Origin: DATJSJ01 sp035504175 | Lineage (GTDB): Bacteria; Pseudomonadota; Alphaproteobacteria; Acetobacterales; Acetobacteraceae | Assembly: GCA_035504175.1 (NCBI GenBank) | Contig: DATJSJ010000180.1 | Coordinates: 1-58,558 of the forward strand | DNA: 58,558 nt | Direction: 5' to 3' | Part shown: in pieces, positions 48,761 through 57,166 of the stretch | Numbering within the stretch: the stretch's first letter is position 1 | How the letters are laid out: each line of letters opens with the position of its first letter | Made by a program: the position numbers and the translations under genes | Notes under the pieces: generated by a model | What the model saw: the letters and a program-made list of their open reading frames with translations, nothing else | Database searches by the model: none | What the model was told of the DNA's origin: nothing

Positions 48761-51007
48761 CTAGGTTCTGCCGACGGAGCCGACCTCGCTTCGCTGCTCC
48801 GGCATGGTCTCTCTCGACCAGGCGTCGAGGATCTTGTCCAGCGTCAGCGGATAGTCGCGGATGCGGATTCCGGTTGCATTGTACACGGCATTCGCCACCG
48901 AAGCGCCGGCGCCACAAATGCCGAGCTCGCCGATCCCCTTGCTCTTCATCGCGCTCGAGTGCGGGTCGAGCTCGGGGAGAAAGACGGCGTCGATCGCCGG
49001 AATATCCGCGTGGACCGCGACATGATATTCGGCGAGATTGTCGTTGACGAAGGATCCGTCCCGCACATCGGTTACGATCGCCTCCATCAATGCCGCGCCG
49101 ACGCCGAACACCATTCCACCGATCGCCTGCGAGCGCGCCGTCTTGCCGTTGAGGATGCGGCCGGCGGCGAACACGCCCAGCATGCGTCGCAACCGGATCT
49201 CGCCGGTCACTTCATTGACGCCGACTTCGGCGAAGTGGGCGCCGAACGACTCCTGCGTGAAGGTCTTGCGTGACTGTCCGGGATCGGCTGCGCCGTCGGC
49301 GGAGATCGTCGCCGAACCGACCACCTCCTCGATTGTCGCACTGCGACCGCCTGACTCGAGCCGGCCGGCGATGAACCGTGTACCGGCGTCGAATCCCGCC
49401 TTTGCGATGAGCTTGCCGCGCAGGTTCATGCAGGCGTCGTAGACTGCCGATCCGGCGGAGTTCGCACCGAACGACCCGCCCGATCCGGGCGTGGGAGGCA
49501 GGTCGCTGTCGCCCAGCCGCATTGCGACACGGTGGATTGGCAGACCAAGCAGGTCGGCCGCAATCTGCGCCAGGATCGTGTAGCTGCCCGTTCCGATATC
49601 GGTCATCGAGCTGCTGACAACCAGCATTCCGTCCGGGCCCAGCGCCACCTTCGCCGCAGCCGGCAGCATCGGATTGCCGCGTATCGCCGCCGCCATGCCC
49701 ATGCCGACGAGCCATTCACCGTCGCGGACCTGTCCGGTCCTGGTGCTGCGCCGCGACCAGCCGAACAGCTCCGCGCCTTTGCGCATGCAGGGGACGAGCA
49801 TGCGCGTCGAGAACGGCGTGCCCCGCTGCGGATCGACCCGGGGTTCATTCCTGATCCGCAGCTCGATCGGGTCGATCTCGAGCGCCACGGCGAGTTCGTC
49901 CATCGCGCATTCAAGTGCCAGCAGACCGACCGCTTCGCCCGGCGCGCGCATGGCCGCGGAAACCGGCAGGTCGAGATGGACCAGGCGATGCGCCGTCAGG
50001 AGGTTCGGCGTCGCGTAGATGTTGCGCGTGGCCTGGGCGGCGCCCTCATACGAGTTCTCTCCCGGCGCGTTGTCGGACCAGGATTCATGGGCGACTGCCA
50101 GCAAGGTTCCGTCCCGGTCGGCCGCCAGCCGCAACCGCTGGATCGTGTCGCTGCGGTGCGTGGTTGCCGGAAACACCTGCGGGCGGGTGAGCGCGAGCTT
50201 GATGGGTCGCCGGATCATCCGCGCCGCGACGGCGGCCAGAATCGCATCGGCCTGCACCGCGAGCTTCGCCCCGAACCCACCGCCGACATAGCGGCTGATC
50301 ACCCGCACGTTCTCGCGCGGGATCTGCAGCGTCGCGGCCACCGTCGCCGCGCCGCGGCTTACGTTCTGGTTGGCGTTGCACAGGACCAGCCGCTCGCCAT
50401 TCCACACGGCAATCGTCGCGTGCGGCTCCATCATCGCGTGCGTCTGCGCCGGCGTCCTGTAGGTCGCCTCGATCTTCACCGGCGCTGCGGCGAGCGCGGC
50501 GTCCACGTCGCCCTTGCTGGTGTCCGGCGAACTGCCGTTGCGCGGCGGCGGGATGATCGCGCTGCCCTGCGCCGCGGCGAGGTCGTGCGCGCCCATCTCC
50601 GCGACGTAGCGCACCTTGACGAGGTAGCTCGCAGCGCGCGCGTTCTCGAAACTGTCGGCAACGACCAGCGCGATCGGCTGGCCCCGGAACGCGATCCTGT
50701 CATCGACCAGCTGCGGCGCGGTCCTCGGCGAGTTCGGCGCCTGTTTCGGCATATTCCGATGCGTGAGGATCAGGATCACCCCGGCCGCCTGTTCGACGGA
50801 GGCGGTATCGATATCCTGGATCCGGCCCCTGGCGATCGTAGAGAGGACGAGAAACCCGTAAGCCGGCCTGTCGAAGCGGTACTCGTACGCATAAGGCGCG
50901 CGGCCGGTTACCTTCAGCTTGCCGTCGATGCGATCGAGACCCTGCCCGACCAGACCACCCGGCCGGTCGAGCGGCGTGCGACCCATCGGCCGGTCCATGT
51001 CGATCAT
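48761..51007 (-). CDS. Molybdopterin-binding subunit of PaoABC-like aldehyde oxidoreductase
   Basis: Predicted 748-aa xanthine-dehydrogenase-family large subunit. It begins with the GKLKVTGRAPYAYEY motif typical of the family and contains YRTPAQTHAMMEPHATIAVW, GGGFGAKLAVQADAI, MRAPGEAVGLLALECAMDEL and, near the C terminus, MKSKGIGELGICGAGASVANA with the catalytic Glu. It is the third gene of an A-B-C cassette, matching PaoC in E. coli. It binds molybdenum cofactor (cytosine dinucleotide in PaoC) and oxidises aldehydes in the periplasm after Tat export with its partners. No PaoD/XdhC-type chaperone is encoded nearby. Confidence 0.92.
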   Translation of the reverse strand: MIDMDRPMGRTPLDRPGGLVGQGLDRIDGKLKVTGRAPYAYEYRFDRPAYGFLVLSTIARGRIQDIDTASVEQAAGVILILTHRNMPKQAPNSPRTAPQLVDDRIAFRGQPIALVVADSFENARAASYLVKVRYVAEMGAHDLAAAQGSAIIPPPRNGSSPDTSKGDVDAALAAAPVKIEATYRTPAQTHAMMEPHATIAVWNGERLVLCNANQNVSRGAATVAATLQIPRENVRVISRYVGGGFGAKLAVQADAILAAVAARMIRRPIKLALTRPQVFPATTHRSDTIQRLRLAADRDGTLLAVAHESWSDNAPGENSYEGAAQATRNIYATPNLLTAHRLVHLDLPVSAAMRAPGEAVGLLALECAMDELAVALEIDPIELRIRNEPRVDPQRGTPFSTRMLVPCMRKGAELFGWSRRSTRTGQVRDGEWLVGMGMAAAIRGNPMLPAAAKVALGPDGMLVVSSSMTDIGTGSYTILAQIAADLLGLPIHRVAMRLGDSDLPPTPGSGGSFGANSAGSAVYDACMNLRGKLIAKAGFDAGTRFIAGRLESGGRSATIEEVVGSATISADGAADPGQSRKTFTQESFGAHFAEVGVNEVTGEIRLRRMLGVFAAGRILNGKTARSQAIGGMVFGVGAALMEAIVTDVRDGSFVNDNLAEYHVAVHADIPAIDAVFLPELDPHSSAMKSKGIGELGICGAGASVANAVYNATGIRIRDYPLTLDKILDAWSRETMPEQRSEVGSVGRT

Positions 51008-51017
51008 GGCGTCATCC

Positions 51018-52004
51018 TCACGTCGTGCGTGTCGCCGTGGCGAGCACCGCGGTGAGCGTCCGTTTCAGCAACGGCAGCTTGAAGTCGTTGTGGCCGCAGC
51101 CGCGACCGCCCTGGAGCGCGGCGTCGGCTGCCGCACCGAATGCCGGAGTACCCGCAGGCGCGCCGTCCAGCACCGCTTCGGCGGCAGGGACGCGCCAGGG
51201 CTGCGGCGCAACGCCGCCGAAGGCCAGCCTGGCCGATCGCATCCTGCCGCCGACGGTCTGCACGATCGCGGCGACGGAGACGAGCGCAAAGGCGTACGAG
51301 GCGCGATCGCGCACCTTGCGATAAATCTGCACGCCGGCCGGAGGTGGCGGCAGCGTGACCGCAACGATCATCTGCCCCGGCCGCAGCGCGTTCTCCTCAC
51401 TCGGCGTCGAACCCGGAAGGCGATAGAACTCCGCCAGCGGAACCGTCTCGGCGGAGCCGTCCGGACGAATCGTCTCGACCCGGGCGTCCAGGGCGCGCAT
51501 GGCCACCGCCATGTCCGACGGATGGGTCGCAATGCAGTCGTCACTGCCGCCCAGGATCGCGTGGATCCGGTTGAACCCGCCGATCGCCGAACAGCCCGAC
51601 CCCGGGTCGCGCTTGTTGCAGGGCTTGGTCACGTCATAGAAGTAATAGCAGCGCGTTCGCTGCAGCAGGTTTCCGGCGGTTGTCGCCTTGTTGCGGAGCT
51701 GGCCGGACGCGCCCGCGAGCAGGGCGCGGCTGAGCACGCCATAGTCGCGACGCACGCGCGGGTGCGCCGCGAGGTCACTGTTGCGCACCAGCGCACCGAT
51801 GCGCAGACCTCCGTCGCTCGTGTCCGCGACTTCGCCCAGGGGCAACCGGTTGACGTCGACGAGATGCGTCGGGGTCTCGACTTCCAGCTTCATCAGGTCG
51901 AGGAGATTGGTGCCGCCGGCGATGAATTTGGCACCGGGCTTCGTCGCAACGGCGCGGACCGCGTCGGCCGCGGACTCCGGCCGCTCATAGGTGAAGGGTT
52001 TCAC
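51018..52004 (-). CDS. FAD subunit of PaoABC-like aldehyde oxidoreductase with [4Fe-4S] insert
   Basis: Predicted 328-aa FAD-binding subunit. FAD contacts are KFIAGGTNLLDLMKLEV and GNLLQRTRC; the second half has LPPPPAGVQIYRKVRDRASYAFALVS in pieces. An insert carries Cys119, Cys129, Cys138 and Cys157 (around TKPCNKRDPGSGCSAIGG), the arrangement that binds an extra [4Fe-4S] cluster in PaoB-like subunits. The GTG at 52004 overlaps the stop of the 2Fe-2S gene (GTGA), fixing the start although the frame extends to 52217. Functions between the 2Fe-2S and molybdenum subunits. Confidence 0.92.
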   Translation of the reverse strand: MKPFTYERPESAADAVRAVATKPGAKFIAGGTNLLDLMKLEVETPTHLVDVNRLPLGEVADTSDGGLRIGALVRNSDLAAHPRVRRDYGVLSRALLAGASGQLRNKATTAGNLLQRTRCYYFYDVTKPCNKRDPGSGCSAIGGFNRIHAILGGSDDCIATHPSDMAVAMRALDARVETIRPDGSAETVPLAEFYRLPGSTPSEENALRPGQMIVAVTLPPPPAGVQIYRKVRDRASYAFALVSVAAIVQTVGGRMRSARLAFGGVAPQPWRVPAAEAVLDGAPAGTPAFGAAADAALQGGRGCGHNDFKLPLLKRTLTAVLATATRTT

Positions 52005-52660
52005 AGTGTCTCTCTCGATGCATCGCGTATGGCCGCAACGATGTTCGGGTAGGCGGAGCAGCGGCAGATATTGCCGCTCATGCGTTCGCGGATCTCGACA
52101 TCGGTCAGACCCGGCCGGGTGGTGAGGTTTTCGGTCACCAGGCTCGGCCATCCCGCGGCCTGTTCGGCCAGCATGCCGACCGCGGAGCAGATCTGGCCGG
52201 GTGTGCAATAGCCACACTGAAACCCGTCACGATGGATGAAGGCCGCCTGCATGGGGTGCAGCGCGTCGCCTTTCGCGAGGCCTTCGATCGTCGTGATCGA
52301 ATCGCCGTCATGCATGACCGCGAGCGTGAGACAGGAATTGATGCGCCGGCCGTTGAGCAGCACGGTGCACGCCCCGCACTGCCCGTGGTCGCAGCCCTTC
52401 TTCGATCCCGTGAGGCCGATATGCTCGCGCAGTGCATCGAGCAGCGTGGTACGGGTATCGAGCGTGAGATCTTCCGCGACGCCGTTGACCGTCAGGCGGA
52501 CGGTCATCGCCGGTGCGCCCGATTCCGGCGGCGCGGTTCCCGCCACCGGAACATCCCGCGCCATCGCGGGTCCAGCGCGGCCCAGGATGGCAAGCGCCGC
52601 CCCGGCTTCCAGTGCCTGCCGCCGGGTCAGCGGGAAAAGGGGGCGATCGTCGGACGTCAT
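52001..52660 (-). CDS. [2Fe-2S] subunit of PaoABC-like aldehyde oxidoreductase, Tat signal
   Basis: Predicted 219-aa iron-sulfur subunit. The leader PLTRRQALEAGAALAILG is a Tat signal, indicating export of the whole folded complex. Plant-type cluster Cys are in GCDHGQCGACTVLLNG with NSCLTLA, and the second cluster in CGYCTPGQICSAVG and GNICRCSAYPNI. ATG at 52660 follows GGGGAG; an ATG at 52678 is an alternative. First gene of the A-B-C operon. PaoABC detoxifies aromatic aldehydes in E. coli; the same role is plausible here. Confidence 0.92.
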   Translation of the reverse strand: MTSDDRPLFPLTRRQALEAGAALAILGRAGPAMARDVPVAGTAPPESGAPAMTVRLTVNGVAEDLTLDTRTTLLDALREHIGLTGSKKGCDHGQCGACTVLLNGRRINSCLTLAVMHDGDSITTIEGLAKGDALHPMQAAFIHRDGFQCGYCTPGQICSAVGMLAEQAAGWPSLVTENLTTRPGLTDVEIRERMSGNICRCSAYPNIVAAIRDASRETL

Positions 52661-53260
52661 TCGCCTGGTTCTCCCCATCACGTCGCATCGCATCGGGCCT
52701 GCGGGACGATTGCGACATCGGACGGCCGATGGCACCAATCTCGCCCCGCCCGCGCCGGACATCCCTGCGAAGCCGCCGGCGACCCAGCGAGCGCCAGCCG
52801 CGGCGGGGATCGCGAAGGCCTTGTCCGGACGCGCAAGTCGTCAGGCGTAGCGACAGCGATCTCTGCGGCTTTCCTCCGGCTTGGTCGCTCCACCCACGTT
52901 CCGCACCGCCCCTCGCCCCCGCGACGACTGGGGCGATTCTCCCGAACATGGCGCCGTTTCCAGCCGCGTCAGTACAACCAAGCGTGAGTTGAGCGCTCGG
53001 AGAGCGGACGCGCGGCACCTGCCCGCGGCCGCTTCCGACGGTGATCGCGCAAGCCCGCCCAGTTCCACCGTCTCCCGCGAAACGCGCCGAACGCAGCCAG
53101 CTTCGGCTATCGTCCCGCCTTGCCGATTACCAAGCGGCAACGGTGAGCCTGCGGGCTCGCGGTGAATGAACGCGCCCATAGCCAGGGACTGGCGCCCCGT
53201 TCCGACGCCCGAGCACGTCCCGTCGAAGTTGGCGCCGCCGAAGTCAGGGCCGCTCCGGCA
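52661..53260. other. 600-bp intergenic stretch without a convincing gene
   Basis: Nothing recognisable is encoded between the PaoA-like gene and the end of the Dps gene. Short open frames on both strands are Arg/Pro/Ala-rich, lack ribosome sites and look like GC-rich noise. A small inverted repeat TTGCCG-N9-CGGCAA lies at about 53116-53136. The promoter of the aldehyde oxidoreductase operon should be near the left end, but no clear elements were seen. Confidence 0.5.
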
Positions 53261-53794
53261 TCACGCATTCGATCCGGAGGCGTGACGCGTCGCCTCGAAC
53301 AGGAACCAGGTGCGCCGCTCGGTTTCGTCGATCCACACCTCCAGCAAGCTTGCCGTCGCGACGTCGCCGTACTCGTCGCAGACGTCATGCACCTCGCGCA
53401 TCGCGGTGACGAGTTGCTTGTTGTCGTCGCGCAATTCCGCGAGCATGTCCTGAGGATCGACATAGTCGGCATCGTTGTCCTTGAGCCGCTGCTGCCGCGC
53501 GATATGGCCGATCGATCGGATCGTCGTGCCGCCGATCTTGCGGGCCCGCTCGGCGATCGGATCCGTCATGGCGAATATCTGGTCGCCATGTTCGTCGAGC
53601 AGAAGATGGTAGTCCCGGAAATGCGGCCCCGTCATGTGCCAGTGAAAGTTCTTGGTCTTCAAGTAGAGGGCGAACGTATCGGCCAGCAGGCCGCTCAGAG
53701 CTGCCGAGATATCGCGCGTCGCGTCCGGTTTCAGGTCGGTCGGGGTTCCCAGGTGTTCGCGGACATTGAGGTCCTTGGCTCGCGTTTGGGCCAT
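53261..53794 (-). CDS. dps: Dps-family DNA-binding ferritin-like protein
   Basis: Predicted 177-aa Dps protein forming a dodecamer that stores iron and shields DNA. The intersubunit ferroxidase site is visible: KNFHWHMTGPHFRDYHLLLDEHG with His51 and His63, then DPIAERARKIGG with Asp78 and Glu82. The N-terminal tail has only two basic residues (MAQTRAK), so DNA binding may be weak. ATG at 53794 follows GAGGAG; a longer frame is unsupported. It is downstream of an XapX gene on the same strand, next to other stress genes. Confidence 0.92.
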   Translation of the reverse strand: MAQTRAKDLNVREHLGTPTDLKPDATRDISAALSGLLADTFALYLKTKNFHWHMTGPHFRDYHLLLDEHGDQIFAMTDPIAERARKIGGTTIRSIGHIARQQRLKDNDADYVDPQDMLAELRDDNKQLVTAMREVHDVCDEYGDVATASLLEVWIDETERRTWFLFEATRHASGSNA

Positions 53795-53939
53795 GGCCGT
53801 TGCTCCTCGTGCTTCCTGTGGGTGGGGGAGGCGCCGACCATACGCCGGTCCTCCGTCGCGGCATTCAGACTCTTGGGGGCATTCCTTTCGGATGCAAGGC
53901 CACCTGCGCCCGCCCGACCACCCTCGTCCGCCATCCCGC

Positions 53940-54158
53940 TCACCGGATCGCCCTGGCCTGATCCGAAGGCTGCTGGATGGCGCTGTGCGGAGGCGGCGCG
54001 ACCCGAGGCCACGCGGCACTCACCATCTGTTCCCCCAGCACCATCCCCAGCAGGCCGATCAGGGCGATCAGCGGCGGGGCGGGGGAGCGTACGTGCACCA
54101 GGCCATACGCAACACCGACGGCCAGGCCCATGCCGAGCGAGACGAGATAGCCGATCAT
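53940..54158 (-). CDS. XapX/DUF1427 family small membrane protein
   Basis: Predicted 72-aa protein with two hydrophobic helices, MIGYLVSLGMGLAVGVAYGL and PPLIALIGLLGMVLGEQMV, joined by the signature VRSPAPP; this is the XapX (DUF1427) pattern. Function of the family is unknown. It begins 10 bp after the stop of the quinone-oxidoreductase-like gene, so the two are probably co-transcribed. Confidence 0.82.
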   Translation of the reverse strand: MIGYLVSLGMGLAVGVAYGLVHVRSPAPPLIALIGLLGMVLGEQMVSAAWPRVAPPPHSAIQQPSDQARAIR

Positions 54159-54168
54159 CGTCGCCGAC

Positions 54169-55137
54169 CTATTCCTGCGGCCGCAACACGATGCGGCCGG
54201 TCGCGCCGGCCGCGACCTTGCCGTAGGCCGCCCGCGCCTCGCCCAGCGCACATGTCTCGGCGATCGGCGCAGCACGAAACGCGCCCGCCGCGAAACCCGG
54301 GGTCAGCGCCTCCAGTATTCTGGCCGACGCCGTCAGGTCGCGCTTCAGCGTGTCGACACCGAACAGCCGGTTCTCGTTGTGATAGAAATCGGCGAGGTCG
54401 AAGCTGACTTCGCGCTGGCCGGTCGCAGCGATTTCGATCAGCCGGCCGCCGCGGGCAAGGCTGCCGACAGCGTCGCGGAACATGATGCCGCCGACCAGAT
54501 CGAACACGACGTCGGCGCCCTTGCCGTCGGTTGCGGCACGCACCTCTGCCGGCAGGTCTTCCGCGCCGATGATCAGTGTTCCGGCGATCGCAACCACTGG
54601 CGCATCCGCGCGCGGCATGCGCCTGTCGGCGCCGATGACGCGCGCGCCAAGGCGCCGGGCGATCTGCGCGGCGGCGCCGCCGACGCCCCCACCCGCGCCG
54701 ATCAGCAGCACGGTCTCGCCGTCGCGCAGGGCCGCCGCTTCGAGGCCGCACCAGGCGGCGATGTAGTTGACGCCGACCGACGCCGCCGCGTCGAAATCGA
54801 GGGTGCCGGGCTTCCGGCGCAGACTTGTCACGGGGACGGCAATCAGCTCGGCGTGGGTGCCGTCGCGGGTGAAGCCGGTATCGCCGCCCGTGCCCCAGAC
54901 CTCGGCGCCGACCCATTCGGCCGGACCTGCCGCGACCACGCCGGCGAAGTCCCGGCCCGGAATGCGCGGAAGCGTCGTCTGGTTCATGGCCCCGGCGACG
55001 TTCTTGACATCGCTTGGATTGATCGAGGCCGCCATGACGCGGACCAGCGCCGTACCTGGCCCGGCGGCCGGCGCCGGCACCTCAACCACGTTCAGAACCG
55101 AGGGATCCCCGAAGGCCTCGAAACGCACCGCTCGCAT
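54169..55137 (-). CDS. MDR-family NAD(P)H:quinone oxidoreductase-like protein
   Basis: Predicted 322-aa zinc-independent medium-chain reductase. It starts MRAVRFEAFGDPSVLNVVEV, has SINPSDVKNVAG, the nucleotide-binding LLIGAGGGVGGAAAQIARRLGARVIG and the family C terminus EARAAYGKVAAGATGRIVLRP. No zinc-binding Cys set is present, consistent with the quinone-reductase subgroup that reduces quinones or enones. It is divergent from a LysR gene (118 bp apart), which probably controls it. Confidence 0.9.
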   Translation of the reverse strand: MRAVRFEAFGDPSVLNVVEVPAPAAGPGTALVRVMAASINPSDVKNVAGAMNQTTLPRIPGRDFAGVVAAGPAEWVGAEVWGTGGDTGFTRDGTHAELIAVPVTSLRRKPGTLDFDAAASVGVNYIAAWCGLEAAALRDGETVLLIGAGGGVGGAAAQIARRLGARVIGADRRMPRADAPVVAIAGTLIIGAEDLPAEVRAATDGKGADVVFDLVGGIMFRDAVGSLARGGRLIEIAATGQREVSFDLADFYHNENRLFGVDTLKRDLTASARILEALTPGFAAGAFRAAPIAETCALGEARAAYGKVAAGATGRIVLRPQE

Positions 55138-55220
55138 TGCCCGCTCCTTCCGGTGGCTGATTGCGCGGGACGGAGGATGGGAGCCGCGCCCCGGCCCGGA
55201 AAGCGGCCGCGAAGGATGCT

Positions 55221-55243
55221 ATGCTTCCGCTGGCCGGAAGCAT
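55221..55243. promoter_or_regulatory. Inverted repeat with LysR-box character
   Basis: ATGCTTCC (55221-55228) and GGAAGCAT (55236-55243) are perfect arms around a 7-nt spacer and contain a T-N11-A core. It lies 12 bp before the TTG start of the LysR gene and ~85 bp before the divergent MDR gene, so it is a good candidate for the autoregulatory LysR site. Confidence 0.5.
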
Positions 55244-55255
55244 TGGGGGATCGAC

Positions 55256-56173
55256 TTGGCCGACGGCATCGGCGACATCGAACTGTTTCGCGCCATCGTG
55301 GAAGCGGGCGGCATCGCCGCCGGCGCGCTGGCGATGGGCTCTTCCGCGCCGGCGGTCAGCCGCCGGCTTTCCGCGCTGGAAGCGCGCCTCGGGGTACGCC
55401 TCGCCGAGCGCAGTGCCCGGCGCTTTCGCCTGACCGACGAGGGGTCGCTCTACGACGAGCATTGCCGAAGCATCCTCGCCGACATGCGCAACGCCGAAGC
55501 CGAGGTCTCGGCACGCGGAACGACCGCCCGCGGCCTTCTCAAGGTCGGCGCGCCGACGGAACTCGGCCGGCGGCGGATCGCGCCGCTTCTGGCGGAGTTC
55601 GCCACGCGACATCCCGGGCTGGAGGCCCATCTCGTGCTCTCCGACGCCGGCCTCGAGGTCGGACAGGACGCGCTTGACGTGGCCCTCCGCGTTGATCGGC
55701 CTGACGACCCCGCGGTGATCACACGGAAGATCGCGTCCGTCCGGCGCGTCGTCTGCGCCGCACCGTCCTATCTGGCGGCGCATGGAATGCCGCAGCGGCC
55801 CGCCGATCTCGCCGACCATGAGTGCCTGCGTCTCGCCCGGCGCCATCGCCTGCACGACCGCTGGCGATTCCGCACGTCGAACGGCGTCGAGGAGATCAAA
55901 GTCGGCGGCCATCTTTCCAGCGGCAGCGGCGACGCACTGCATGGCTGGGCACTCGAAGGTCGTGGCCTCTCGCTGGAGGCACTGTGGGATGTGGCCGAGG
56001 ACCTGGAGGCCGGACGGCTGGTTGAATGCCTGGCGGATTTCTGGTGCGACAGCATCGATCTCTTCGCAACCTTCCCGCCCGGCCATCCGGTGCCGCCGCG
56101 CATCCGGCTGTTCGTCGATTTCATGGCGGCGGCGCATCTGACGCCAGCGCGGGCGGCAACCTCCATCCCTTGA
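55256..56173 (+). CDS. LysR-family transcriptional regulator
   Basis: Predicted 305-aa LysR regulator. The helix-turn-helix is DIELFRAIVEAGGIAAGALAMG with APAVSRRLSALEARLGVRL; the C-terminal effector domain follows (GLLKVGAPTELGRRRIAPLL, RPDDPAVITRKI). The only in-frame start near the domain is TTG at 55256 with GGGGG upstream. It resembles the group regulating quinone or aldehyde reductases and is divergent from one. Its last 53 bp overlap the convergent end of the next LysR gene. Confidence 0.9.
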   Translation: MADGIGDIELFRAIVEAGGIAAGALAMGSSAPAVSRRLSALEARLGVRLAERSARRFRLTDEGSLYDEHCRSILADMRNAEAEVSARGTTARGLLKVGAPTELGRRRIAPLLAEFATRHPGLEAHLVLSDAGLEVGQDALDVALRVDRPDDPAVITRKIASVRRVVCAAPSYLAAHGMPQRPADLADHECLRLARRHRLHDRWRFRTSNGVEEIKVGGHLSSGSGDALHGWALEGRGLSLEALWDVAEDLEAGRLVECLADFWCDSIDLFATFPPGHPVPPRIRLFVDFMAAAHLTPARAATSIP

Positions 56174-57047
56174 GTTCCGTCTCGACGAAGGCAGCGAAGG
56201 CACGAGCCTTGGCGCTGGCCATGCGGCCGCTCGGGTAGACGGCGAACAGATCGATCGGCGTCAGCGTCCAGTCCGTCAGGACGGCGCGGACCTCCCCCGA
56301 CTCGAGCTCGGGGCTGAACATCCAGGCCGAGGCGATCGTCAGGCCAATGCCGGCCAGAACGCCCGCACGCACTCCCTCGGCCGCGCTCACCCGGAGAGGC
56401 CCCGAGACGCTGACCGACAGTTCCGTCGCACCCTGCCGGAACGTGTAGGTGCCGCCTTCCCAATCGGGCAGGTAGATGACGACCGAGTGCTCAGCCAGCT
56501 CGGCCGGCGTTGCCGGAACGCCCGAGCGGCGGAAATAGCCGGCAGTTCCGACCACCAGTCGTGGAGCGGACGCCAGTTTCCTGACGGTCAGCGACGAATC
56601 AGCGAGCGCCCCCATGCGGAGCGCGACGTCGATGCCCGCCTCGACCAGATCGATCACCCGATCGTCGAGGATCACGTCGATCGTCAGTTCCGGATGCGCT
56701 GCCAGGAATGCCGGCAGGTGCGGGATGACGTGCAGGCGGGCAAAGGTCACGGCCGCAGAGATGCGCAACCGGCCGGCGAGGCTCGCGCCGGCGCCGCGCG
56801 CGGCCAGATCCGCCTCGTTCGCCTCCTCGATCGCACGCCTGGCGCGGTCATAGAAGTTCTGCCCGGCCTCGGTCGGCGACAATCCCCGCGTCGTGCGCAT
56901 CAGCAGCCGCACGCCAAGCCGCTCCTCGAGATGCGCGACGGTCTTGGACACCGCCGGCTGACCGAGACCGAGGCTGCGCGCCGCGGCCGAGAACGATCCG
57001 GTCTCGACGACGCGAACGAAGGTTTCCATCGCGGCCAGCCGGTCCAT
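56121..57047 (-). CDS. LysR-family transcriptional regulator
   Basis: Predicted 308-aa LysR regulator: METFVRVVETGSFSAAARSL and LGQPAVSKTVAHLEERLGVRL form the HTH, and FDxxx-free effector domain segments such as GRLRISAAVTFARLHVIPHL follow. The ATG at 57047 is preferred because GGAGG (57055-57059, minus strand) is 7 nt away; the ATG at 57053 is only 1 nt from it. Divergent from the peroxiredoxin-like gene at 57167, its likely target. Convergently overlaps the other LysR gene. Confidence 0.9.
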   Translation of the reverse strand: MDRLAAMETFVRVVETGSFSAAARSLGLGQPAVSKTVAHLEERLGVRLLMRTTRGLSPTEAGQNFYDRARRAIEEANEADLAARGAGASLAGRLRISAAVTFARLHVIPHLPAFLAAHPELTIDVILDDRVIDLVEAGIDVALRMGALADSSLTVRKLASAPRLVVGTAGYFRRSGVPATPAELAEHSVVIYLPDWEGGTYTFRQGATELSVSVSGPLRVSAAEGVRAGVLAGIGLTIASAWMFSPELESGEVRAVLTDWTLTPIDLFAVYPSGRMASAKARAFAAFVETELKGWRLPPALASDAPPP

Positions 57048-57049
57048 CC

Positions 57050-57068
57050 CCATTCCTCCGAGGAATGG
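57050..57068. promoter_or_regulatory. 19-bp perfect palindrome covering the LysR ribosome site
   Basis: CCATTCCTC-C-GAGGAATGG has 9-bp arms. It encloses the Shine-Dalgarno of the minus-strand LysR gene. In RNA it could fold as a 7-bp stem with loop UCGGA that buries the ribosome site, or in DNA serve as an autoregulatory operator. Confidence 0.45.
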
Positions 57069-57166
57069 AACTTATCGCCCCGGCCCGTCTGCCCCGCCAC
57101 TCCCCTCGATCCCACCCTTGCCGCGGCGCCAGTGCGCCGCCCGTTCACATATTCCGGAGAACCGAC

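Noticed and set aside
52881..53165. 94-codon plus-strand frame in the 600-bp gap before dps
   Set aside because: No ribosome site, low-complexity Arg/Ser/Pro composition, no family resemblance.
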